From: an uncultured Alphaproteobacteria bacterium
GTDB lineage: Bacteria; Pseudomonadota; Alphaproteobacteria; UBA2136; UBA6156
Assembly: GCA_937928525.1 (NCBI GenBank)
Contig: CALFWJ010000030.1
Span: 1-5,072, forward strand
Length of the DNA stretch: 5,072 bases
Direction of reading: 5' to 3'
Within the stretch, counting starts at the first letter, position 1. The number at the start of each line of letters is the position of its first letter. A model generated the notes under the pieces. It did no database searches. It worked only from the letters and a program-made list of their open reading frames with translations, and had not been told where the DNA came from. The translations under genes and the position numbers were made by a program. This document shows, piece by piece, positions 1 to 5,072 of the stretch.

Positions 1-51
1 GATGAATAAAGGAATTTATCGCTTTTTTGGACCTCTTGCCCGTAGGGTGGC

Positions 52-152
52 GGTCAAAACGGCTTTCGGATGTCTTTTTCGTCAGTCACTTGGGGGCAAC
101 CAAACTCCTTTCTCAAAAAACATCCGAACCGCTGCGCTAAGCCGTTTTGACC
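52..152. repeat. Palindromic element with nested inverted-repeat arms
   Basis: Positions 52-65 (GGTCAAAACGGCTT) are perfectly complementary to 139-152 (AAGCCGTTTTGACC). A second arm, 65-73 (TTCGGATGT), is complementary to 120-128 (ACATCCGAA), and 75-79 (TTTTT) can pair with 115-119 (AAAAA). The right side carries a 10-nt insertion (129-138, CCGCTGCGCT) absent from the left, so the folded form would be a long hairpin with one large bulge and a loop of about 35 nt. Neither strand has a T-tract after the stem, so it does not look like a terminator. It is GC-richer than the AT-rich sequence that follows. A 60-codon open frame (2-184, + strand) runs through it but matches nothing I recognise. A dispersed palindromic repeat or MITE-like element is the best guess; a structured RNA is the alternative. 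Confidence 0.6.
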
Positions 153-159
153 TGACACA

Positions 160-411
160 AATGTACGGATATTATTTTGAATGACTATATATAAAAATAC
201 CAATAATTCGCATTATTTTTCCTTTCAAACAATTTGGTATTTCAAACTTATACGCACAACTTATGGTGTACAATTAATCCAATTACAAGTTTTTGCCCAA
301 AGCTGGTCAATTTAACGCCCATAACGGCCAAAAAACTTGCATTTTTAACCAAAAAGACGCATTTTAAATCCTGAATTAACCACAATAATGCAAAATTAAC
401 CAAAATTGACC
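160..411 (+). other. AT-rich intergenic leader of thrS
   Basis: No convincing gene is seen here. The stretch is clearly more AT-rich than thrS. A possible -10 box TACAAT lies at 269-274, but no good -35 stands 16-18 bp before it, so I do not call a promoter. TTTCAAAC occurs twice, at 223-230 and 240-247. An ATG at 388-390 is in frame with thrS but is cut off by TAA at 394-396, so translation of thrS cannot begin there. No T-box (specifier stem plus antiterminator bulge) is seen, as expected outside Gram-positive groups. Threonine-dependent or ThrRS-dependent control cannot be read from it. Confidence 0.5.
345..411 (+). promoter_or_regulatory. Iterated TTAACC boxes before thrS (CtrA half-site-like)
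   Basis: TTAACC occurs at 345-350, 376-381 and 396-401, and the variant TTGACC at 406-411 directly abuts the thrS ATG. Starts are 31, 20 and 10 bp apart, close to whole turns of the helix, so all would face one side of the DNA. A further TTAA sits at 364-367, 8 nt before the 376 box. The alphaproteobacterial cell-cycle regulator CtrA binds TTAA-N7-TTAA and the half-site TTAACCAT; these boxes resemble the half-site, but no exact full site with a 7-nt gap is present. In AT-rich DNA such hexamers can recur by chance, so this is a weak call. Confidence 0.3.
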
Positions 412-2442
412 ATGGCTCAAATTAATATTACTCTCCCCGACGGCACCATTAAAAACTACCCTTCAAACGTCACTGGAAGCCAAATCGCCACCGATATCGG
501 CCCCGGCCTCGCTAAAGCTGCCATCGCCATGGAAGTTAACGGCACCGAGCGCGATTTATCCGAACAAATTCAAGAAGATAGCGCCCTAAAATTCCTCACC
601 GTAAAAGACGCCCGCGGCCTCGATGCCGCCCGCCATACCCTCACAGCCCAAGTGCTAGCCCGTGCCGTTAAAGCTATGTTTCCAAAGGCAAAATTAGCCA
701 TTGGCCCCACAGTAGAGCACGGCTTTTACTACGATGTAGACTTCAGCGAAGAAGCAACCCCCCTCAGTTCCGACGATTTACCCAAGCTTGAGCAAAAAAT
801 GCGCGATCTCATGGGCGAGAAAAATCCCGTTGCCCGTGAAGTGCTGCCCGCCGCAGAAGTCCGCCAAATCTTCGCCGACGCAGGCGAAACTTACAAGCTC
901 GAAATCATTGATGGCGCCATCGAGAAAGGCGAACTCATCAATGGCACCGATTTATCAATTTGGCGCCAAACAACCCGCGACGGCACCGATTTTGTCGACC
1001 TCTGCCGCGGCCCCCACGCCACCAACCTTGGTCAATTGCCAAAAGCCTTTACCCTCACAAACCTTGCTGGCGCTTACTGGCGCGGCGACAGCAACAACCA
1101 ACAACTTACCCGCATTTACGGCCTTGCCTTCGCCACCAAAGACGAGCTCACCGCCCACCAACACATGTTAGCCGAAGCCAAAAAACGCGACCACCGCAAA
1201 CTCGGAGAATCTCTCAACTTATTTCACTTTTCCGACCGCGCACCCGGCCAAGTTTTCTGGCATAACAAAGGCTGGACTGTCTACCTCGAACTCATGGATT
1301 ATATGCGCCGCAAAGTCCGCCAGCACCAATATACCGAGGTTTCATCGCCTCAACTCATGGACCTCGAATTCTGGCAATGGTCAGGCCACTGGGATAAATA
1401 TCGCGAAAATATGTTCGTCGCCAAAGAAGCCGACGGCTCCATCTACGCCCTCAAACCCATGAGCTGCCCTGGTGGTGTGCAAATCTTCAACCACGGCACC
1501 GTTAGCTACCGCGACCTTCCCATGCGCATGGCCGAATTCGGCAGCGTCTTCCGTCGTGAGGCCAGCGGCGCCCGCCACGGCCTGATGCGCGTGCAAGCCT
1601 TCACTCAAGACGATGCGCACATCTTCTGTACGCCCGAACAACTCGAAGATGAAGTGGTCGCCATGTGCGATCTCATCGCCGAAGTTTATAAAGAGCTTGG
1701 CTTTAGCAGCGTCCAAGTTAAATTTTCTACCCGCCCAGATGAGCGTATTGGCTCAGAAGAAGATTGGGATAAAGCCGAAGCCGTCCTGCAAAAAGTTTGC
1801 AATCGCCTCAGCCTTCCATGGAAATTGAACGAGGGCGACGGCGCCTTCTACGCGCCAAAACTCGACTTTGTCCTCACCGATGCCATTGGCCGCGAATGGC
1901 AATGCGGCACCGTCCAGGTTGATATGAACCTGCCCACCCGCCTCAAAATGGAATATGACAGCAACGACGGCACCAAACAGCGCCCGCACATGGTGCACCG
2001 CGCCATCTTAGGCTCAGTCGAGCGCTTCATGGGCGTCATGATAGAAGACATTGAAGGCCGCTTCCCCACATGGCTCGCCCCCACTCAAATCACGGTTGTG
2101 CCCATCGCAGAACGTCATAACGACTATGCCCATAAACTCCAAACAGAACTAGCAAACGCCAACATCATCACCGCCACAGGTGGCCTGCGCGTAGAAGTAG
2201 ACGATAGCAGTGAGCGAATGCAGAAAAAAATCTTGCTCGCGCAACAGCAAAAAACCCCCTACATGCTGGTTGTTGGCGACAAAGAAGCCGAAGAAGGCAC
2301 GGCTGCCGTGCGCCTGCGCAACGGTAAAGACCTTGGCGCCATGAAGATTGAAGACATCATCACCCGCCTCAAAACTGAAATTGAAACGCGCACCGATAAC
2401 CCCGAGAATGCACATGTCAACAAAGAAGCTGAAGCGGCATAA
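412..2442 (+). CDS. thrS: Threonine--tRNA ligase
   Basis: Class II aminoacyl-tRNA synthetase that charges tRNAThr with threonine in the cytoplasm. From ATG 412 it is 676 aa, somewhat longer than the 642-aa E. coli enzyme, mostly through a C-terminal tail after about residue 655. Domains in order: TGS (about 2-63), editing domain (about 65-230, with FVDLCRGPH at 194-202 and YWRGDSNN at 222-229), catalytic core (about 265-555) and anticodon-binding domain (about 560-655). The catalytic zinc ligands are C352 (MSCPGG), H403 (DDAHIFC) and H529 (MVHRAILGS); motif 2 arginine is R381. The synthetic site is therefore intact. In the editing domain D196, C198 and H202 are kept, but the usual HxxxH is replaced by HTLTAQ (75-80). 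An in-frame TTG at 406 is an alternative start; neither start has a clear Shine-Dalgarno. It is monocistronic: a terminator follows 15 bases after the stop. Confidence 0.98.
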   Translation: MAQINITLPDGTIKNYPSNVTGSQIATDIGPGLAKAAIAMEVNGTERDLSEQIQEDSALKFLTVKDARGLDAARHTLTAQVLARAVKAMFPKAKLAIGPTVEHGFYYDVDFSEEATPLSSDDLPKLEQKMRDLMGEKNPVAREVLPAAEVRQIFADAGETYKLEIIDGAIEKGELINGTDLSIWRQTTRDGTDFVDLCRGPHATNLGQLPKAFTLTNLAGAYWRGDSNNQQLTRIYGLAFATKDELTAHQHMLAEAKKRDHRKLGESLNLFHFSDRAPGQVFWHNKGWTVYLELMDYMRRKVRQHQYTEVSSPQLMDLEFWQWSGHWDKYRENMFVAKEADGSIYALKPMSCPGGVQIFNHGTVSYRDLPMRMAEFGSVFRREASGARHGLMRVQAFTQDDAHIFCTPEQLEDEVVAMCDLIAEVYKELGFSSVQVKFSTRPDERIGSEEDWDKAEAVLQKVCNRLSLPWKLNEGDGAFYAPKLDFVLTDAIGREWQCGTVQVDMNLPTRLKMEYDSNDGTKQRPHMVHRAILGSVERFMGVMIEDIEGRFPTWLAPTQITVVPIAERHNDYAHKLQTELANANIITATGGLRVEVDDSSERMQKKILLAQQQKTPYMLVVGDKEAEEGTAAVRLRNGKDLGAMKIEDIITRLKTEIETRTDNPENAHVNKEAEAA

Positions 2443-2457
2443 ATAACTGATATCACG

Positions 2458-2490
2458 AAAAAAGAGACGCCCAATAAGCGTCTCTTTTTT
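2458..2490. terminator. Bidirectional rho-independent terminator
   Basis: A perfect 13-bp stem pairs 2458-2470 (AAAAAAGAGACGC) with 2478-2490 (GCGTCTCTTTTTT) around the 7-nt loop CCAATAA. On the + strand the stem ends in six T residues, closing the thrS transcript; on the - strand it also ends in six T residues, closing the small peptide gene whose stop lies at 2497. It separates the two convergent transcription units. Confidence 0.92.
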
Positions 2491-2496
2491 GTGGCC

Positions 2497-2685
2497 TTAT
2501 AAAGCAGCCACTGAAATAGTACTATTATCTTCTACGATAATTTTCAGCTTAAAAGGGTCTTGCCCTTCAAAAGAAAATACGAACACATTTTCTTCACCTT
2601 CTACACCGCCACCATTTATGGCTTCTAGGCGTGCATCATCTAAGGTGCCTGCTTTTTTAATTTGTTGAGCAAGTACTTGCTTCAT
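2497..2685 (-). CDS. Small peptide with double-glycine-type leader, possible exported or RiPP-like precursor
   Basis: A 62-aa protein starting at ATG 2685-2683, preceded by AAGGA about 8 nt upstream, and ending just before a strong terminator, so it looks like a real gene. The N-terminal segment LDDARLEAINGG (15-26) matches the spacing of double-glycine leaders: Leu at -12, Leu at -7, Ile at -4 and Gly-Gly at -2/-1, if cut after G26. In known systems such leaders are removed by C39-peptidase ABC transporters during export of class II bacteriocins and related peptides, or guide RiPP enzymes. The predicted 36-aa product has no Cys, seven acidic and two basic residues, a hydrophobic stretch VFVFSF (34-39) and a Ser/Thr-containing tail; this is unlike a typical cationic bacteriocin. 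No transporter, modification or immunity gene is in the window. I do not recognise the core; function is unknown and the leader assignment is by motif only. Confidence 0.7.
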   Translation of the reverse strand: MKQVLAQQIKKAGTLDDARLEAINGGGVEGEENVFVFSFEGQDPFKLKIIVEDNSTISVAAL

Positions 2686-2724
2686 AGCATTTTCCTTTTA
2701 AAAGTTTAAGTAAGTTATAATCTT

Positions 2725-2752
2725 TATATAAGATAAAAATCTGCAAATACAA
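2725..2752 (-). promoter_or_regulatory. Possible promoter of the small peptide gene
   Basis: Read on the - strand, TTGTAT (2752-2747) could be a -35 box and TATATA (2730-2725) a -10 box, 16 bp apart, giving a leader of roughly 30 nt before the ATG at 2685. The position, between the terminator of the preceding gene and the ribosome-binding site, is what a separate transcript needs. The match is modest and the stretch is very AT-rich, so other registers are possible. Confidence 0.35.
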
Positions 2753-2760
2753 CCCTCAAT

Positions 2761-2787
2761 AAAAAGAACGCCCGTTAAGGCGTTCTT
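2761..2787 (-). terminator. Rho-independent terminator of the secreted-protein gene
   Basis: A perfect 9-bp stem pairs 2764-2772 (AAGAACGCC) with 2779-2787 (GGCGTTCTT) around the 6-nt loop 2773-2778. Read on the - strand it is followed by a T run (2765-2761). It lies 37 bases past the stop of the gene at 2825-3490 and before the promoter region of the small peptide gene, so the two genes are probably separate transcripts apart from readthrough. On the + strand no T run follows. Confidence 0.85.
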
Positions 2788-2824
2788 CGTTATTTAAGTG
2801 CAAGAGTTTACTTCCGCATGAAGC

Positions 2825-3490
2825 CTAACCAAGTGCACTTTGCGCAACAATAGGCAGCTCTGTTACCTTTTGGTCAGGTATTGGATAGCTCGCTCCAAAA
2901 AGCACAGATGCATTACCAGCAAAGCCAGCTGCGGTTAATTTAGACCCACCAAGTGCTGCAATTTCAGGCAGAATTGGCCAAGCTTTTGCCTGTTCCAATT
3001 TACCTTTATCATTGTATGGATTTGGCCAATCATGCAAAGGTTCTACGTTAACGATAACAGTGATGCCTTTCACAACCGTCATCCAGTCGGCAACTTCAAG
3101 CATCGGTTCATCTGAAGCAACGACTGTGTCAATGATTACCGAGGCCTGTGGCTCGATGCCTTCAACATCAAAATCCGATACATCAGAAGTAACAGTCAAA
3201 AATTCAGTGGCCACAAGCGCATCTGATTTTTGAACGTCGTTGAAAGTTACAGCAGTCACAGGAACAATAAATTCTTGTGTGCCATACAATGCTGCGTCAT
3301 CTGTTTGAACACTACGATAGCTCACAACAAAAACAACATCCGCCTGCGGGGCTACCATATAAGCAATGTGTTCGGTAAATGCGGGGACTTTGACGGTGGG
3401 TGGGTCAGCAGAAGTAGGCGTAAGGGCAAACGCAGCAGACGACATTGCCATCGCGGCGGCGCTCCCGATTAAAAGAGATTTGATATTCAT
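2825..3490 (-). CDS. Exported protein of unknown function
   Basis: A 221-aa protein starting at ATG 3490-3488, with a strong Shine-Dalgarno AGGAG (3501-3497) six bases upstream. The N-terminus is a classical Sec signal peptide: Lys4, a hydrophobic stretch (about 6-16) and an AFA cleavage site (20-22), giving a mature protein of about 199 aa that starts LTPTSADPP. No lipobox Cys, no Cys at all, and no further membrane segment is seen. The mature part alternates short hydrophobic runs such as ADVVFVVSY (50-58) and GITVIVNVE (142-150) with polar ones, suggesting a beta-rich fold; acidic residues outnumber basic ones. A Trp/Pro-rich patch LHDWPNPYN (152-160) is a possible landmark. I recognise no family. 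It has its own promoter, a structured leader and its own terminator, so it appears to be expressed alone. Most likely periplasmic or secreted. Confidence 0.85.
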   Translation of the reverse strand: MNIKSLLIGSAAAMAMSSAAFALTPTSADPPTVKVPAFTEHIAYMVAPQADVVFVVSYRSVQTDDAALYGTQEFIVPVTAVTFNDVQKSDALVATEFLTVTSDVSDFDVEGIEPQASVIIDTVVASDEPMLEVADWMTVVKGITVIVNVEPLHDWPNPYNDKGKLEQAKAWPILPEIAALGGSKLTAAGFAGNASVLFGASYPIPDQKVTELPIVAQSALG

Positions 3491-3608
3491 ATTGTTCTCC
3501 TAGAAAAAGCCCAAAACGGGCGGTTAAATTACACCCAGCTGGGGCAATGCAAAAACGGGAAGCAAAACTCACCGCGCTAGCGCACCGAGTTCAAAATAGA
3601 ACGTGTAA
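3491..3608 (-). promoter_or_regulatory. Structured 5' leader, possible attenuator
   Basis: The predicted untranslated leader of the secreted-protein gene, about 118 nt, holds three hairpins in order. First, AACTC/GAGTT arms (3587-3591 with 3566-3570) enclose the palindrome GCGCTAGCGC (3574-3583). Second, the palindrome CCCAGCTGGG (3534-3543). Third, GCCC-GTTTT-GGGC (3521-3509) is followed by five T residues (3508-3504), directly before the Shine-Dalgarno. An alternative pairing of GGGTG (3536-3532) with CGCCC (3522-3518) would break the second and third hairpins, as an antiterminator would. The terminator-like stem is only four G-C pairs, so termination may be weak. It matches no riboswitch class I recognise. 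Confidence 0.4.
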
Positions 3609-3615
3609 CCTTTTA

Positions 3616-3644
3616 ACTGTACTTATCTACCCGCTACTTGTCAA
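3616..3644 (-). promoter_or_regulatory. Sigma-70-type promoter of the secreted-protein gene
   Basis: On the - strand a perfect -35 box TTGACA (3644-3639) is followed after exactly 17 bp by TACAGT (3621-3616), which matches four of six bases of the -10 consensus. Transcription would start near 3608, leaving the long structured leader before the ATG at 3490. The promoter lies just after the stop of the DUF805-like gene (3667). Confidence 0.65.
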
Positions 3645-3656
3645 TACATATGTATT
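3643..3656. promoter_or_regulatory. 14-bp perfect palindrome overlapping the -35 box, putative operator
   Basis: AATACATATGTATT at 3643-3656 is its own reverse complement over all 14 bases and shares its last two bases with the -35 box TTGACA of the secreted-protein gene. A dimeric regulator bound here would cover or abut the -35 region. The palindrome does not extend beyond 14 bp. The regulator is unknown and is not encoded in the window. Confidence 0.45.
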
Positions 3657-3666
3657 CTGTGCGGGG

Positions 3667-4200
3667 CTAAATGTCAATCTGACCATCATTTTGATGCACT
3701 TTTGCACTACCCTTCATGGTCAGCATAGTCATCACAAACAGCTCAACGCACCCCAATAAAAACCGTGGCCAAAACGGAATTGCAATCTCGAACACCGCTT
3801 TAAGCATCCCCAATGTAGCACCAAGCCCCATAACGCCTGCCCATTTGGTTTGCCAACCCATATCGCGCAACCGCATCACAGCGGCTGGCAATACCAGGAA
3901 ATAAAGGGCATAAGGCAATAACGGCGCGCCCCACTTAACCCAAAAGCTCGCGTCTTCTGGCGTACTGCCTGCCAGCATATTTTTGATCAATGCGAGTAAA
4001 TTACTTAAATCGCCAAGGTTACCCATAAAGCTATAAACAGTATAAATTTGCAGTGCTAGTAACGGTAAGAAAGCAAGAAAGAGCAGCCAGTTAAACGGGC
4101 CAAGGGTCATTTTATCTTGGGCGGAAAAATACCAACGACCGCGCTGAAGTGTTTGGTGACGCACCCATTCTAGACCTTCCATAAGGTGGTCGCGTGGCAT
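3667..4200 (-). CDS. DUF805-like integral membrane protein
   Basis: A 177-aa protein with about four membrane helices: roughly 36-59, 91-109, 119-139 and 141-161. The motif RLRDMG (110-115), followed by Trp116 and Lys119-Trp120 at the start of the third helix, resembles the RLHDxGxSGWW signature of DUF805 (YhaH-like) inner-membrane proteins, whose function is not established. It is longer than the usual DUF805 protein of about 120 aa because of a 35-residue N-terminal arm and a long loop (60-90) between helices 1 and 2. The His of the motif is Arg here, so the family call is tentative. ATG 4200-4198 is chosen because GAGGG lies nine bases upstream, inside the end of the preceding menorin-family gene, from which it is separated by five bases; translational coupling is likely. 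No terminator is visible after its stop, so readthrough into the secreted-protein gene is possible. Confidence 0.8.
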   Translation of the reverse strand: MPRDHLMEGLEWVRHQTLQRGRWYFSAQDKMTLGPFNWLLFLAFLPLLALQIYTVYSFMGNLGDLSNLLALIKNMLAGSTPEDASFWVKWGAPLLPYALYFLVLPAAVMRLRDMGWQTKWAGVMGLGATLGMLKAVFEIAIPFWPRFLLGCVELFVMTMLTMKGSAKVHQNDGQIDI

Positions 4201-4205
4201 AGCCT

Positions 4206-5072
4206 TTAACCCTCAGTGCCGTTTTTTAGACCTTGGCCGCGAAACATAGCCGTGCCGTCAACGACATTGCCTCCGTACTTTTCGCTCAAGTTAGGTGCGG
4301 GCTTCATCTTGATGGGTTCAAAGATGAGCGCCGCGCCGCGCTCCCAGTTTGGGGTATAACCACCCCGAATTTCGATGGTATAGTTTAGGCCACCAAGGCG
4401 ACTGAACATAAGCTCGGTCATTTGTTGAATCAGAATATCTTCCATGCGGCCATCGGCATCGGCGGTGCGCTTAAGGCTCCAACCTAAGCTAATGGTAGCT
4501 GTTGGCGCCATTTGTTGGCAGCGGCGGATGAATTTTTCGGGCTCAAATTGCTCGCGGGCGTTTTCAGCATCCAGCAGGTTAAAAATTTCGCCGTGAATAA
4601 TAATGGGGGTTTTTACGTTAAGCTCGTTAATCACTTTAAGTACGGGCTCTACCGCTTGCGGGGTACGAATATCAACCTTCACACCTTTGTTAAACTCGCT
4701 CGCTGATGTAAGCCAGCCCTCAAACGTGAGGTTGGCAATGTCTTGTTCGTCTAGCGCCATAAAGGGGGCTGCTTCGTCGGCGTCTATGCCGTCCATATTT
4801 GCTTCAAATTGAACGTCGCCTTCTAGCATCATGAGCCCTTCATCGTCAAGGCACTCGGCTAAGTATTGTTGGCTGTTCACGCTGTGCGCCCAAGTGAGGC
4901 CCGTGGTGTCGGCTACGTTAAAGAAGTCACAAATACTTTTCATACCGAAAATGTACGGGAAAAATGCGGCGGCGCCTAGCAAACTGCCTATGCTTTGGGC
5001 GCGCAATGTGATAACTTGCGCACACCATGAAAACGCATACTTTAACCACTGAGGCAGACACCAAAATGCTAG
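4206..5072 (-). CDS. FAM151/menorin-family protein (start not resolved, probably beyond the window)
   Basis: The reading frame ends at TAA 4208-4206 and is open to the right edge. Internal candidate starts are TTG 5006 (266 aa) and ATG 4943 (245 aa); neither has a good Shine-Dalgarno. Residues counted from TTG 5006 resemble animal FAM151 proteins (menorin, formerly DUF2181; related to PLC-like phosphodiesterases): WAHSVNS (39-45, compare WYHAAN), MMLEGDV (59-65, compare EADV), PFMA (81-84, compare PIMA), LTFEGWL (93-99), NKGVKVD (106-112), QAVEP (117-121), TPIIIHGEI (133-141) and ISLGWS (172-177). The His of the usual MAHPP is absent (MALDE). A hydrophobic segment (about 6-21) just before the domain suggests a membrane anchor or signal. 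Animal menorins act in neuron-skin adhesion and dendrite patterning; the biochemical activity of bacterial members is unknown to me. It heads a likely two-gene unit with the DUF805-like gene. Confidence 0.75.
   Translation of the reverse strand, partial: LAFWCLPQWLKYAFSWCAQVITLRAQSIGSLLGAAAFFPYIFGMKSICDFFNVADTTGLTWAHSVNSQQYLAECLDDEGLMMLEGDVQFEANMDGIDADEAAPFMALDEQDIANLTFEGWLTSASEFNKGVKVDIRTPQAVEPVLKVINELNVKTPIIIHGEIFNLLDAENAREQFEPEKFIRRCQQMAPTATISLGWSLKRTADADGRMEDILIQQMTELMFSRLGGLNYTIEIRGGYTPNWERGAALIFEPIKMKPAPNLSEKYGGNVVDGTAMFRGQGLKNGTEG

Noticed and set aside
2..184. 60-codon open frame on the + strand
   Set aside because: It runs through both arms of the inverted repeat, has no visible upstream context in the window and resembles no family I know; coding is unlikely, though a repeat-borne ORF cannot be excluded.
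364..379. Full CtrA site TTAA-N7-TTAA
   Set aside because: The two TTAA elements at 364 and 376 are separated by 8 nt rather than 7, so only half-site resemblance can be claimed.
185..411. T-box riboswitch before thrS
   Set aside because: No T-box sequence, specifier stem or terminator/antiterminator pair is visible, and the class belongs mainly to Gram-positive bacteria.
955..1164. Open frames on either strand inside thrS (also 788-1171, 960-1265, 1381-1716, 1613-1828, 1753-1998, 1848-2084, 2149-2415, 2259-2474)
   Set aside because: They are overlapping shadows of a fully intact, highly conserved thrS.
2764..2787. Terminator acting on the + strand
   Set aside because: The stem is perfect but no T run follows in the + direction, and no + strand transcript is expected beyond the terminator at 2458-2490.
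3012..3472. Open frames on the + strand opposite the secreted-protein gene (3012-3233 and 3230-3472)
   Set aside because: Antisense to a gene with a signal peptide, RBS, promoter and terminator; no RBS or family features of their own.
3547..3759. 70-codon + strand frame across the promoter and leader region
   Set aside because: It overlaps the - strand promoter, leader and the end of the DUF805-like gene and shows no protein-like pattern.
4512..5052. + strand frames opposite the menorin-family gene (4512-4706, 4603-4812, 4831-5052)
   Set aside because: Antisense shadows of a frame with clear family motifs.

Overview
The window looks like part of an alphaproteobacterial chromosome. The only confidently recognised housekeeping gene is a threonyl-tRNA synthetase whose sequence style fits Alphaproteobacteria, and possible CtrA-like TTAACC boxes lie before it. 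The phylum call is an inference from one gene and two weak signals; no rRNA, tRNA, CRISPR array or insertion sequence is visible.

Layout, left to right. Positions 1-411 hold no convincing gene. A GC-richer palindromic element (about 52-152) has a 14-bp perfect inverted repeat and a further nested arm. An AT-rich leader follows, with TTAACC boxes running up to the start of thrS (412-2442, + strand). thrS ends in a strong 13-bp terminator hairpin that also works in the opposite direction.

Everything to the right is on the - strand. Read in the direction of transcription from the right edge, it contains: (1) a bacterial member of the FAM151/menorin family (stop at 4206), whose frame stays open to the window edge; (2) five bases later, a four-helix DUF805-like membrane protein (4200-3667), probably co-transcribed; (3) a well-formed promoter with a 14-bp palindrome on its -35 box and a structured leader of about 118 nt that resembles an attenuator; (4) a gene for an exported 221-aa protein of unknown function (3490-2825) with its own terminator; (5) a 62-aa gene (2685-2497) whose N-terminus carries the residue spacing of a double-glycine (bacteriocin-type) leader, sharing the thrS terminator.

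The most interesting items are the small double-glycine peptide, the menorin-family protein next to a DUF805-like partner, the palindrome and attenuator-like leader controlling the secreted protein, and a ThrRS whose editing-site HxxxH motif is disrupted while its synthetic site is intact. No functional link between the synthetase and the - strand genes is apparent. The - strand genes may form a small accessory cell-envelope or secreted-peptide locus, but no transporter, protease or modification enzyme for the peptide is present in the window.
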